The notes beneath the pieces are model-generated. The model made no database searches. It saw only the letters and a program-made list of their open reading frames with translations, and was not told the DNA's origin. 64,000 nucleotides of DNA from Hymenochaete sp. R1 (Eukaryota > Basidiomycota > Agaricomycetes > Hymenochaetales > Hymenochaetaceae), in the NCBI GenBank assembly GCA_019400425.1, contig JAFREE010000001.1, forward strand, positions 372,001 to 436,000, given 5' to 3'. This document shows positions 47,008-59,710 of this stretch, piece after piece. Position numbers and translations under genes: made by a program. How positions within the stretch are numbered: the first letter of the stretch is position 1; the number at the start of each line of letters is the position of its first letter.

Positions 47008-47806
47008 ATGACTCGCGGTCGCAAAGCGATTGGCCCAAATTTTGTCGACTCTTCTCGTAAGCGTTGTAAACATGGACTGAAGTGTGCAATGAATCTCATT
47101 ATGAACGTCTAGACTTCACGTTCTTCGCGTCGAACAATAGATGGGGGTGCCAGACGTGTCATCCCAGCCCCATCATTGCTGAGAAATGCTCAATGAATGC
47201 AAAACAAGCTCTACGACACGAAAAGAGCGACTCGCATGCCCGGAAGGTGCAGACTCATAACCCGTGGGCCATGGAACCTGACATCGAAGCTTGGGCCGAC
47301 TCGACTCCTCAGGACCTGTGGGATAATAAAGTGTCGGAACGTTGCGGCTTCGTCGATCAACTCAAGGACTACATACCATTTTGGCTGCGTGCGACAGAGG
47401 CCGCTGAGCGAGGAGAGACGTTGAAGCTCGAAGACTTCTTGGAGAAACTGCGGAAGGAAAACGAGGCGCATCCTTGGGGGAGTGCCGCATCGGGATGGGG
47501 TACTCAACCCTGGAAAACGAACATCCCAGAACAAGATTCTGCGTCCACTCTGAAGGACGATGACGATGGTCACTCTATGGAGTTGAATGACTCGGAGGAT
47601 GACTCAGCGGGTTTTGTGGAAATGTGCGCGAAACTTTCAGGCGTGGATCGTCAGCGGAAGATGCGAATGCGTTCGTTCTACAAGGTAAATTTCATACTTG
47701 ACATCCAGAAGCTTCCATTTACTGATGTGACATTCAGGTCCCTACCAACACGAAAGTTGAACGAATCCAGCAGCTCATACAAGATATTCGAAGGCGGCCG
47801 GCTTGA
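47008..47806 (+). CDS. Small protein with CxxC...HxxxxxxH zinc-finger-like N-terminus
   Basis: Exons 47008-47056, 47113-47684 and 47738-47806 give 229 residues. MTRGRKAIGPNFVDSSHFTF opens the chain; RWGCQTCHPSPIIAEKC and ALRHEKSDSHARKV supply Cys-x2-Cys and His-x6-His spaced as a single C2H2-like finger. Then an acidic, Trp-rich middle (WAMEPDIEAWADSTPQDLWD, AHPWGSAASGWGTQPWK), a run of Asp (TLKDDDDGHSMELNDSEDDS) and a C-terminal helix (VERIQQLIQDIRRRPA). I do not recognise a named family; similar proteins are common in mushroom genomes. A nucleic-acid-binding role is a guess from the finger. Confidence 0.7.
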
Positions 47807-48144
47807 AGTTGGGCCACAGATTTACGGTTTCTCTTTCTGATTATGGCGGCGCTTCTCACAACACGATATTCACGCTACTTTCCCGCATCCCAACTGTATA
47901 TCACCTACATGCACTCGTCTCATTCATCGACTTTATCGAAACACTTTTTTGGTTAGCAGTAGACATAGCTCACATGTGATTATTTGCGTATTTTCTCAAA
48001 ATGGTATCTTTACGAATATGACCTCATCGTTAACGTCGATCGTGAGCTTATGCAAAGTGGCGATGTTCTCAGGCTGCTACGCCTAACACGCCTGCCATCA
48101 CTACATCTTTGAGTCTTCCCCTATTCACATTTTCGTTGTAAAGC
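47807..48144. other. Intergenic gap upstream of WW gene
   Basis: About 340 bases. AT-rich, with no supported gene or recognised site. Confidence 0.4.
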
Positions 48145-49159
48145 ATGGTTTCATACAATTCAGACGAACTGCCTCTAGGATGGGAGAGACATCGTGATGA
48201 CAGATTTAATGAATGGTTTTATGTGGGTAGTTTACGCATTCTTTTTTGGTGGTCAGCCTGATTGACGCATTGCTGCAGGTTGATACCAGGGCCAGCCCTC
48301 CCAGGTCCATATGGGTAAGAATAAAAATTACTTCGAGTACTATATATTAAATTAAATAACCCAAAAGGTTCATCCGTACGAGGACGAGCAGTTCTTGAGA
48401 GAGAACCCGCATATACGGGAAAAACTCGGCCAACCGCGCAATGATTTCGCTCCTCCCGCAGGTCCTCCTCCTTTAACGGACCACCATAGGTCTTCTTACA
48501 GCGCTGGGCCTTCCAGCCCCATATCTGGAGCAAGTAGTAGGGACGCAAAGAAGAGCTTTTTTGGGAAATTGAAGGACAAAGCGATAGGGACGAAGGAGGA
48601 AAGGGAGCAGAGAAAGCAGTACGAAGAACAACGCCGTCGGCAAGTGCTCGAAGCACAACGGCAACGACAGTACCAGCAGCAGCAGCAACAACAAGCATAC
48701 TTGAATCAGCAACGTCAGCAGGGCTACGGTGGTTATCCACAGCAAGGCTATGGTGGGTATCCGCAGCAGGGAGGGCTCATGGGAGGCGGACTCTCCCAAG
48801 GCGGTGCATTCGGAGGTGCAGGGCGTCGTACGGGCGGCGGCGGCATGGGCGGCATGGCTGTAAGTCCATGAACAACGTCCACGACGATAATTTTTGTTCA
48901 ATTTCCCTTCTTTTATAGCTTCCTCTTGTTGGTGGTCTTGCAGGGGTACGTTTATTGATCTAACATATGGGTAAAGATCAAATTTGACTGTGTTTTAGGG
49001 ACTTTTGCTCGGAGAAGCTATGGATGGTTTCGATGGAGGGGATGGTGGCTTCGACGGCGGAGGTAAGTCTGTTCTGTTAGTGAGTTATAATTCACCCATT
49101 GAGGTCTTGCGTGTATAGGAGACTTTGGTGGAGGAGACTTCGGCGGAGGCGACTTCTAA
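48145..49159 (+). CDS. WW-domain protein with Gln-rich and Gly-rich tail
   Basis: The start MVSYNSDELPLGWERHRDDR opens a WW domain, completed across two introns as FNEWFYVDTRASPPRSIWVH, with the two expected Trp. PYEDEQFLRENPHIREKL follows, then a basic Ser/Lys section (DAKKSFFGKLKDKAIG), a Gln-rich run encoded by CAG/CAA repeats (about 48672-48700), GYGGYPQQ repeats, and a glycine-zipper-like PLVGGLAGGLLLGEAM leading to a tail of DFGGGDF repeats. The WW domain should bind Pro-rich partners. The glycine zipper and tail are typical of a recurrent fungal WW family whose function I do not know. Confidence 0.85.
48672..48700 (+). repeat. CAG/CAA microsatellite (poly-Gln) in WW gene
   Basis: A run of CAGCAGCAGCAACAACAAG codes for consecutive Gln in frame. 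Length may vary between strains. Confidence 0.75.
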
Positions 49160-49478
49160 GTTGCTTGATCGCACTTTTATCCCAAGATACTTTTTTTTTC
49201 ATTTATGCGATATGTTCATTAGCCTAGGCCTGTTTCTGTTGTAGATCTGACATCCTATATATGCGAAAGGGTGTGCGGTTGTGTTTCTTGCTGCCCGTAA
49301 CGATGTCTACCGGTATGTGAATGTGCGATGATTCATGATGGTTCAAGAGCGATGAGCAATGAGATTCGCGTCGCGTTCCGTCGATCCCACGAGGCTTCAA
49401 CAGCAACAGCAGCGACTCCGGATTTGAGCATTCACCCTCGAGTGCATTGGCTTAGTCTGGTTGGTCAAGCATTGAGCT

Positions 49479-52400
49479 ATGCTTCCGCCTTTGCCACACT
49501 CTTTGAGTCCTCATGTTTGCATTCTATCATCTCCAGATCTAGACGAGCTCCTGGCAAAATCATCTCTACCCCCGTTGCATCACGTATTAGAATCTTTCTC
49601 ACCTCTGCCCCAGAGTAAGCACTCGTTCGAAGTCCTGCATATCTGAATCTCAAGCTCGTTTCATATGCAGTTTCTTCAAGGACCACAACTTTAACACCCA
49701 TCCAACATGCCAATTTTACACTTCGATTCTCTTATTTGTCCGAGGTAGAGGCCGCATGCAAGGAACATGAAGAACAACGTTCGGGCAGGCTTATAGACTG
49801 GGTCAGCTCACGAATCGGGCGAAAATGCTCACATTGGGTCGAGGAGGTCTCGCGTATCGAGGAACGGTCAAATACTCCTGATATAGAGCAATTTCAAGGA
49901 CGCCCCAGCCCGTGGTGGAATGATGTTAGAAGATGTGTAGAAGGTGATTATGCGCCCTCGCGGACAGAAGGATGGAATCACCCAGTCTCCAGTACGTTGA
50001 TTTCCATCTTTTCTCACCTTTACTTGTTCTGAACGAATTCAGTAATTTATGCCGTATCTACAAATACGGCAAACCCTTTAAGTGCTCTAGCGGCTCTTCA
50101 ATCCCGGAACGTAGAGCTGCCCCCATGGGTCGACAGTGCCCACCTCAAGTACTATCTAGTCGTTCATACCGAGAAGTCATTATTGAACGAAGATGAGTGA
50201 GTTGTGAAAATTCCTGAATTCAATTTTCTTCTTCTGAGTGGTTACAGAGCCGGTGCTCTTTTCAATGCGGTTACGAAACAATACGGGCTGAATACCTTTT
50301 TGCTGCGTCTTTCGCTGCCCTCACCTCCTCCTCCACCTGTCCCAGTCGCTACACCTTATCCTCGACTTCCCTCCCACCTCGGGCAAGATAATATTTCGAA
50401 AGAAGATAGCTCGATGTTGTTGGAAAATGGTCAAGGAGAACCAACTGCTGTCCTGCGGATGTGTGATGCAGATATCAAAGCTACAGCCCAGTTCGTCCGA
50501 GAATTTGTAACGACAGGATTGATACCGTGGATGGAGAAGTGTGTTATGGATTGGAATGAAAATGTAAGGTTTCAGCAGTTTATTCAGGCCGTGTCCTCGA
50601 TATTCATCGATACAGTACTCTTCAAATAGACGTCTTCCAACGCGCCTTTTCTCAACTACACGTAGATTCTTTGGATCATCGGCTACCTCGTCACCTACCA
50701 CGCCAATAGCAACAACTCCCGTTTCGTCAGTATCCGCAAATGGTTCTGCAACTTCATCCTTGCAACAGCGCCGGCTAGCAGAATTTGCGACCATACTCGG
50801 CGACACGAAACTTGCCGTCACTGTCTGGGAGGCTCTACGAAAAGAGAGTCGGGGAGCGACAGGATCGGTAAATTCACTGCTTATGGTCTATTACCGGAAG
50901 CTGAACATTCTCCAAGGACGTTCTGCCTTTATTATTGTCCCCCTCTCAGGCTCTGCAGCTGCACGCGATGAATGCTATCTCAAGTCTCATGGCTAGCAGT
51001 AGTGAACCACCTGCAAGTGCCCAGGTTCGATGTCTCGGTTATGCTGCTCGCTGGACTCTTGGAATCAGTCAGCATGAATTTCTGAGTGATGCCATGGAGG
51101 GCGACCGATGGCTGGCATGGGCCGCTGGCAATGTAAAGTTGTATCATCGGAGGCGCAAACCCGTACTGACAAAGCCTTCAGACGGAAGAAGCACCATCTG
51201 CTTTACTATTAGCAGAATCTGCTCTCTTGAGCTCAAAAAAGAAGTGCAGACGAAGGGCAGCGATGCTTTATGTACTGGCTGCGAGACGGTTGGAGAAAAT
51301 AGGAATAGTGAGGTGGTTTTGGACGTTGCTTCTAGCGTGACTACTAATCGAACGACAGAAATCCCTCACGCTGTATTTTCTTCGAAAATCACACAACATT
51401 TTGAACGTTCATCCAGATAAAGGGTTATCACCATTGTTTGTAAATGCGGAAGTACAGCTTTCTGAACTTGATGGGAACTTTTCTATAGTTCCGAACATCG
51501 AACATTCCATTGGTACGAACAAATTCCCTTTTTGTGAAGTTGGCTTTGATATGGAATGCATTTATGTAGGCCGCTTGATGTACACCACAGGTGACACGCT
51601 GCAAGCTGTGAAGCTATTCCTCGGTCTCCTCAAAGAGTCCTTGCCTCTATCTGTGTCTTCCGATAATAATTACGCCACTTCTCCCCAATATCCTATGGAA
51701 GGAAGTAGTGACAAAACATTCCTCGAGGATTTCCGCATGGCTTTACAGGTTTGTCTCCGATTTGGATAAATGCTCAATGTCTAATAAAGTATTTACTAGC
51801 ATTTCCTCGCTACACATGGGGATCAAACGCTTCCTCCGGATCTTACCATGCCTTTCAAATTTTCTAAACCTAAGTCTGTAAAGATACGGTTACGTGGCGA
51901 TTACGATCCTTGTGATGCTGATATTTGGGAGGGACGACGAGAAACCTGGCGCGACTTCTGGAAAGCTAATGGGAAGCATTCTTTGGACAGTCGTAGAGTT
52001 GCGCACGTAGACGGTGAGCTCTCTTATACTTACGGTGATACGATCACTAATTCAGGCAAAAGAGCAATTCTGGGTAGACATTGCTCTAAGGAACCCTCTG
52101 AATGTCCCTGTAACTCTGAGTGATTTATCACTGATTGTCAGCAGCGATATTTTGGAAGGATCAAGCAGTGATGTTGAAGTTGAGACTGTCGATGAGATTT
52201 ATCTCAATGCTAAAGAAGCTAGAACGGTAGGTTATTTCAACTACCCAAAAACCAAATATCAACTTAAACACTCAAACAGGTGGCGATCGGCGTAAAGGCT
52301 CGGGCGTCCTGTACACTGACTTTCAACCAGGTTATATTCTCCTTCCTGGGTTTATTGCCGACTTCAGAAAACCTTGCTATCCGAGGGCGTCGTCTACAGG

Positions 52401-54308
52401 AAACAGCAGCTCAGCGCCGAAGTAAGACGTATGCACCGGACGTACTTTCGAAAATGCAGGTCGAAACGAGGCAGCAACGTATTGTAACGAGCTTTGTGGA
52501 TGCTCAGCCAACGACGCTCGCAATCGGGGAACAAATCCGAATGACTTTGCGAGTCGCGAATGCAGGCTCGAGGCCCGTCGGAGAGATTTGGCTTGTTCAC
52601 GGCAATGATGATGAGATTTTGGTTGACGAAGATAGCTCTCATGGACGTAACATCGAAGCATCGAAGTTTATAGGAAAAGAAAATGGCGTCTTCTCCATTC
52701 CTAACTCTACCCGTTCACCGCCTCCTGTCAAAGTCGCTTTGCCAGAACGCTTTGCATTGCAACCTGGCGAAGAAGTCGAAATTCCCGTCATATCCCACGC
52801 ACCAGACTCCGATAGTATGCGTATACGGTACATTCTTGTTTTTAGAGAGGTAAGCCTAGATACACGCAGGTTTGACGCTCTAGAGAAACTCATTTCTACC
52901 TTGTTAGACAGAACAAAGCGACTTTCATTGCGTTTATCTATCTCGTACTTTTGATGTCAGACCATTCCTTTCGATTACAGCGCAGTGTAGACACTCTGAA
53001 CAGGCCTCCCAACTATTCTCACTTGAGCTTCTGGCTCAGAACGTAAGTGGGGTCGTGGAAGCCAGAATCACTCAGATTTCTTGCCTGAGTATGAGTTGGA
53101 AGTGTGAGCCTTTCCAGAACCCCTCGCAGTAAGTCTTACATACTGTTCCATATCTCGGCGCATTCTCAACTTTCACAGAATCTCGTTACCGCCATTGCAA
53201 TCCACGAAATTCCTGTTTGGAACCGAGCGGTTTATTGGTTCTTCTGAAAGTGCTTTAGAAACGAACAGATTTGCGCAATCCCGTTTAACGAATGTCCTGA
53301 ACGGGCAACCAGTGTCAAATACGTATCCACCAGACATTGATGTATGCGTCAGCAGTTCAGGCGGGGTAAACGTTCCTTCTGTACTCAACATCATTACCCT
53401 TCTCAATCAGATAATTGTAGGACCCAAATACCACAGCGCTGACGAACGCCCAAGCCCGTCTCATCCACTCTTCTAAACGCAGCATCGTAACGAGAGACCT
53501 CCGACGCCTTCATCCCTACATCCCTGCTTCCACCCACCCCTCCATCTTCCCCTTATACAACCCTTTATCCGTCGACTTCGCCGTTTTCTGGGAAACCCCT
53601 TCCCCGAGTCCCCGTTCTGGATACGTATTCGTACCTGGTCCGTTGCTCGGTGCGACGCACGCGCCTTTGCGGGAGGTGATCCAGAGCGTTGAAGAAGGGA
53701 AGGCGAAACGAAGTATGTTTGCGGAGACGCAGCGAGAAAGGGAGGAGATCATGAACGGGATTCGGGATTGTGAGTGGAACTACGAGATGAACCCTCTAGT
53801 TGCGTCTTTGAGATGCGAGGAGAACTTCTCGCACGATTTCTCGAATGGGTGCGTGAGAAAGCCGTCGTTCATTCGTCCCAGGCGAACTAATCGATCCATT
53901 TCTAGGCCATGCACGCTACCCATCACGTTCACTCTTCGCAACTACTCTCGCACACACGAACTACGCTATCTACTCCGACTTTCCCGCCTACCCAGCTCTC
54001 CTCCCCCCAACCTCCTTTCACCTAGCTTTACCGGCCGCCTAACATACAGAGGAAGCCTTCAACCACTCCAGTCGACCACTTTCCGCGTCAAGATGCGGGC
54101 GATGCAGCCTGGGACGTACGCCCTCGATGGCTGGCACGTCGAAACCGAGGTCTTGGAGCCGTTCAAGTCCGAGGCGGATTTATTCGTGGATGATAACGCT
54201 GATACCGAGCCAGATACGTGCTTGGGCAGTGAGAGTCAACGGCGCGTCCGGCACCGTTATATACGCGGTCCATCAGTGAGCGAGGCACTATCTGTAACTA
54301 TATTGTAA
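49479..54308 (+). CDS. TRS85: TRAPPIII subunit Trs85 (TRAPPC8)
   Basis: Specific subunit of TRAPPIII, the Rab1/Ypt1 exchange factor of autophagy and early Golgi traffic. The start [20 protein letters not shown], in a frame that differs from the longest open frame here, gives [20 protein letters not shown], the family N-terminus. Then [158 protein letters not shown] and [20 protein letters not shown]. The C-terminal half has Ig-like beta repeats, ending near 54308. More than ten introns occur. It is the longest gene in the window. Confidence 0.88.
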
Positions 54309-54537
54309 AAGCACTGTTACGTAGAACTAATACCATTACGGGAGGAGAAATGGGTGATTTATGGAATCAATAAGGGGAGAACATACATATACACTTCCGG
54401 ATGGACAGAACAGGAAACAAACGTTTAGTTGTGAACGATGAAAAAAAAAACAAGACAAAAAAGCCACGCAAGAATAAAATCAATAGAACGAAGTAAAAAG
54501 CCCTGAAACTAAAATGCGAGGGAAAGAGAGGGTGTCA
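54309..54537. other. Gap between convergent TRS85 and Myb-like gene
   Basis: About 230 bases of A-rich 3' flanks, including A-runs near 54440-54460. Nothing gene-like. Confidence 0.5.
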
Positions 54538-56678
54538 CTAGTCTTCTGTCTTTGCCCGTTTGTCTTCCGACGCCTCCCTCGAATCGCTCCGCCTTCGCTT
54601 GATCGTGCCACTACCTGGACGGGCCCAACTCGGTCGTCCACGCTGCGACGTGACCATCTGCTCTTTCTTCGCCTGCCTCATGTACCTTTTCGCTAACTTA
54701 TCCACATCTGCGAACAAGACGATTCGATTAGAAGATTGATAGCGAAGGCATGCACAAGTCTGACATACCAGGGGCTTTGCGCCGGTAGAACTCTCGCCAG
54801 GCAGGTAACGCCCTCTTTTTCGTCTCGGGGTACTAATACAATCATAATCACCTCACACGTCAGAAAAACGTTTCGAGAAACGCCTGATTCTGGTCCAGGC
54901 AAAAAAAAACCAGAGTGAGATCGCACGTACCAATGTCTGGAAATCCGTCCAATCCCGCCGACCCTCGCCGAACCACCCTTTCCGCCCTGCGATATACTTT
55001 GCAAGCACCTTCGATTCCGCTATCGTGAATGGCGATCCACTTTCTCCGAGCTCTTCGTCTTCCGAGGAGCCCGACGCGTCGTCGTCCTGCGAAGATAACT
55101 TACTCCCGCCGTCGTTACCGTCATTGTCATTGTCGTCGCCGGACGTCACGCTACTCGCCGACCCATCCTGATCTCCCGTCAACTCCGAGTCCGAGCCCGA
55201 TCCATCTTGAACATCGTCATCATCATCATCGTCTTCCTCGCTATCCGAGCGTTCGCGGTACGAAATATTCGGTGCCGATCGTCGTCGGGAGCTACCGTTT
55301 GTAGCCGCGCCAGCGCTTGTTCTAGAGGTAGTGGACGGTCCGGACTTCCAGGATTTGATGGCGGCTTCGCGGTCGACTTCGTCGACGAGTTCGGTGAGGA
55401 GGTACATCTTATCTGCTACCTTATCGTGTTTGGACCAGTGCGTTTTCCACGAGATCGCAGAGTGGTGGGGGGCCTGTATGCATGCATTCAGTATTTACAT
55501 CCTGGAGAATAGAACAAAACAAAACACAACCTTCTCTGCCAAAAGTTCACATAACGCGTTCCTAGGAAGGTTCGGGTCCCGTTTCAAGTCATACGCTACT
55601 CTCCTGAAGAAGAAAATGGTATCCTGCTCTGTGTATTTTGAGTTATGGCCAGGAGGTGGGGGTGAGGGTGAACGCGACGGAGCAGCGGGCAGTCCGGTGT
55701 GAGCGTCGATGGCGACTGCAGCGGGTACCGCACTCAAAAGGTCGTTCGAGGGAGCACTGCTCATGCTGTTCAGTGTCCGCCTGGAAATTCTCGCTGCATT
55801 TTCGTTTGCAACATTATTTCGGGACGAGAGCTTTGATCCGTTTGCTCGCGGTTTTGTTTTCTCTGCCTTGGTGGGTTTAGTTGCTACTGTTCTACGAGCG
55901 GGAGCGGGTGTCGAGTCCTTTGACGATTCCCTGTCGCGATGCTCGTGTTTCTTCATTCTGCGCTGGACTGGATGCGTGCTGCTGTCTTGAAACTTAGAGG
56001 TGGACGCTATTGCCGGTGACGATTCTGCTCTGCTAGAGCCATTGTTGATAGGCGGAGTAGGAGAGAGAGGAGGTTTTGGAACTTGAGTTTCTTGGAAAGA
56101 TTGCTTGTTTTGAACTATGTCGACTTTGGTATACGGCGAGTATCCGCGCAGGCTGTAGACCATGTCGTCTATGACTTCTTTGTTCTCGAGGAAGTAATCC
56201 TTCCAAGCAAAAGCCATGATTCCATTATGCTACCATATCGAAATCGCCAATAAGCACAAAGGACAAAGTTGTACTTGATAGTTGGACGTACCCCGTGTAA
56301 GCTCTCAAGTGCATTCTTGTATGTCATGCCTTTTTTCGTCAACTCGTATATGATGTGAGCGAGAAGCGCGTTGTCCTTTGGGCCAGGAACCTGCAATTTT
56401 TGCTGTTCGATGGGGGGAGGTGCAGGGCTAGGAGAAGAAAAAGACGAGTGCTGGTGTCCATTGGCGTTTTGAGGAGGGAAGTTCTGCTGTAATTGCTGAG
56501 CGAGCATAAGGGAGTACATGTTCTGGGGGGAAGGCTGAGTGTGAGGAACTGGTGGGAGATGGTGGTGCGAGTTGAGCTGGTGAGAGTTGTTAAGGTTGCG
56601 AATGGCAGGATTGGTGATGGAAGAGTGAGACCATTGGTGGTTACTAGCTGAGGATGGAGGGGTGAGGTAGTTGGACAT
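54538..56678 (-). CDS. Protein with three degenerate Myb/SANT-like repeats
   Basis: Likely DNA- or chromatin-binding. The start MSNYLTPPSSASNHQWSHSS precedes a Gln/His/Pro-rich head. Repeat 1 is NALLAHIIYELTKKGMTYKN followed by FAWKDYFLENKEVIDDMVY; repeat 2 is YTEQDTIFFFRRVAYDLKRD, PNLPRNALCELLAEKAPHHS and AISWKTHWSKHDKVADKMY, which reads like the Rap1-type Myb domain; repeat 3 is FTIAESKVLAKYIAGRKGWF with WREFYRRKAPDVDKLAKRY. Between 2 and 3 there is a long acidic Asp/Ser region (SEEDDDDDDD), and the tail is basic (SGTIKRRRSDSREASEDKRA). Each repeat is interrupted by an intron at about the same place. Function, including a telomere role like Rap1, is inferred from repeat 2 only. Confidence 0.75.
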
Positions 56679-57139
56679 TATGGAAACGGTCTGGCGTTAG
56701 GAATATCGGAGGGAGAGGCAGCCCGAGAGCAGCTGAGAGCCAGAAGGAGAATGAGAGGTCAGGTCAGAAATACAACCGCGAACACGACGACCGAGATATC
56801 AAAGAGAGAGTCATGTGACCTACGTTTTTACTAGCACAGCGCCAATTCGTTTCAATCGCTCACATCGCGGATTGACGCCCTTGCGTGTGTATTCTGACGC
56901 TCGGAGGGCGTCTTATGGGCGTCAGTCGTCTACCAAGTAGGTAACCATCAACTTACTCAACGCATTCCGTAAACAATTTCCCGCCCTGTTCCGTCACTTT
57001 CCCAATCAAAACCCGAGATCCGTCGACCATAGTCATCACGTGCTTTCCCCACATTCCCATTAATATTTCACTATTTCACTATTTCACTGGTACGTACTCT
57101 CACTCTTCCCGACTTGCGCCTTCTCTTCCTTCTTCTCTC
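56679..57139. promoter_or_regulatory. Divergent promoter, Myb-like gene / MMSDH
   Basis: 461 bases between start codons. It holds four TGACG/CGTC-type sites (56873-56880 TGACGCCC, 56895-56902 TGACGCTC, 56906-56912 GGGCGTC, 56917-56924 GGGCGTCA); the first and last form an inverted repeat. A CACGTG lies at 57037-57042 and three tandem TATTTCAC units at 57064-57087. The arrangement suggests a CREB/ATF-like site cluster plus an E-box. Confidence 0.5.
57064..57087 (+). repeat. Tandem TATTTCAC x3
   Basis: Three perfect 8-base units about 55 bases before the MMSDH start. Possibly promoter- or leader-linked. Confidence 0.7.
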
Positions 57140-59463
57140 ATGGCCATCCCTCGTGCCTCCTCCCGTCTCCTCCATGTTTACTCACGCCGCTCTTATACGA
57201 CAGCCTCAACCCATGCTGCAAAATCTCCGCTTTCTGGTCTCAATGCTGTAGCTCGCGGCAGGGCTGAGAGCATATCCAACGCTTGGAAGGGCACCAATGC
57301 TTCGGGTGAAAGCACCAAGAACTATATCGGCGGTGAATTCGTTGATAGTAAAGCTGACACGTTCATTGATGTCCTCGACCCGGTATGAAATACAATCACT
57401 ATTTCTGTTAAGAAAAACTCAAGGTTTAACTATGTCAATCAGTCTACCCAAACGCTCCTCACTAAAGTTCCGGAAACCACCACCTCGGAATTCGAAAGTG
57501 CTGTCGATGCCGCTTCGCAAGCATTCAAATCTTGGTCGCGTACAAGTATCCTGACTCGCCAACGAGTTGCTTTGGAACTTCAGCATCAAATACGGGCGAA
57601 CGCTGATGCTCTAGCTAGCAGCATTGTGCTCGAGCAAGGGAAGACGTTTGCAGGTAAATTACATAATTGGCTTCTCTTACTATTCATATTGACTGAATAT
57701 CGTCTCAACAGATGCTCATGGCGATGTCCTACGAGGATTACAAGTCGTTGAGACGGCATGCGGAATAACGTCTACGCTTCTTGGGGACAAGATGGAAGTA
57801 AGCAAGGATATGGACACAGAGACGCGAAGGCTGCCGTTGGGTGTTTGCGCAAGCATTGCCCCCTTCAACTTCCCAGCGTAAGCTACGATCAGTGACAATT
57901 TATGACTTGAGTTGATTGTTTTTCCGTAGTATGATCCCTCTTTGGACAATACCTATGGCAGTTGTGACTGGTAACTCGTTGATAGTGAAGCCATCTGAAC
58001 GCGATCCAGGAGCGGCAATGATCATTGCTGAGTGGGTGGTCATACATAAACTTCAATACGATTCGGTTGCTCATCGTGTTATCTTCAGACTTTGTGAACG
58101 GGCAGGTCTACCTCCGGGCGTGCTTAATGTTGTTCACGGAACTTCCTCGACAGTCAATAACATATGCGATCACCCTAGTATCAAAGCTATTAGCTTTGTT
58201 GGAGGTGAGCTCGTAGCTCTATTTTGACCTTCAAAGACATTAAAATTGGTTCAGGTGACAAGGCAGGGAAACATATCTACGATAGGTTAGCAAACACCGT
58301 TCATATCTTTTAATTGCGTTAATTGTCCTATGCAGAGGAAGAAGTCACGGAAAACGGGTCCAGGCTAACTTAGGAGCCAAAAATCATGCTGTGATCATGC
58401 CTGATGGTATGTGAACTGGTAACCATGTCTTTCTTGAGCTCAACGGCTTGTAGCGAACAAGAATATGGCAATAAACTCGATCATTGGCGCTGCATTCGGA
58501 GCGGCGGGCCAGAGGTGCATGGCAATATCAGTCGGTGAGTAGTGGTCACTCCTCTTCTCCTCTACCCTCATTTTCTCAGTCCGAACTTTGGTGTAGCTAT
58601 CCTCGTCGGCTCCGCTCAAGCCATGGTTCCCGAACTCATCGAACGGGCTTCCAAAATGAATGTTAACGGAGGATTTGAACCCAACGTCGATCTGTATGAA
58701 TCGCATCATTGAATTCCACATTTAAGCATACCCTAATGGTAATTGGTCGACAGGGGCCCCTTGATCTCTCCAGCTGCAAAGAAACGCGTCACCGACCTCA
58801 TCTCGTCCGTTGAGACGGAACGTGGCCGCATTCTGCTTGACGGCAGGAACGCCCATGTACCCGGCTATCCTGATGGCAACTTCGTGGGTCCGACGATTGT
58901 TGAAGCGACTGTGGACATGTCCGCCTACAAGTTCGTATCAGTCTTTTCTGATTTCATAACGGCAATTTGCTGACAGGTTTGCGACAGGCAAGAGATATTC
59001 GGACCTGTGCTCACTGTGATCTCTGCTGAGACGTTGGATGATGCACTCGCTATCATCAATGCGAACAAGTACGGAAACGGAACAGGTGGGTTACGCAGCA
59101 TGATTCCAAATCACAAAAAGCTAAATGAACATCGATAGCCATCTTCACCCAATCCGGTGCTACAGCTCGCAAGTTCGAACGGGACGTCGAGGTCGGACAA
59201 GTCGGAATCAACGTGCCCATCCCGGTGCCATTGCCAATGTTTTCATGGAGTGGGAATAAGGGCAGCTTCCTCGGTGACATCCCATTCTATGGCAGGAGTG
59301 GGATAGACTTTTACACCCAAACAAAGGTTTGTCCTTCCTTTTCTTCTCTGAAGTCATTAATTGTTTACGTTGATTACTACTTGTTTAGACGACGACGAGC
59401 TTATGGAGAGCTGAGGACGCCATTGGGAACAAGCCCAATGTGGACATGCCGACTATGCGGTAA
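57140..59463 (+). CDS. Methylmalonate-semialdehyde dehydrogenase (ALDH6), mitochondrial
   Basis: CoA-acylating aldehyde dehydrogenase of valine and pyrimidine breakdown, converting methylmalonate semialdehyde to propionyl-CoA. The start [20 protein letters not shown] is a mitochondrial targeting peptide. [20 protein letters not shown] follows, then [129 protein letters not shown], the catalytic Cys in [14 protein letters not shown], and [20 protein letters not shown], which is the ALDH6 mark. The gene has about ten introns and some exons near 30 nt. The end [20 protein letters not shown] is typical. Confidence 0.93.
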
Positions 59464-59710
59464 AGAATTTATAAATAATAGTAGTTGACTCAACCTTCAT
59501 CGCACACATTTGTACATTACTCGCATCGAGGAAAGAAATATTGGATTATCGCTTGTCTTTGCTTTCATTCTTCCAGTTCCATACTCCCTCTCCCACTCAA
59601 AACCGGCAATTGAAGGTGCTTCAGTCTTCGCAATCGGAAAGCAACTGAGTTAACATTGATCAAGGTTGACGATAGCAGCAAATCCCATCTTCTATACTCC
59701 CTCCATATTA

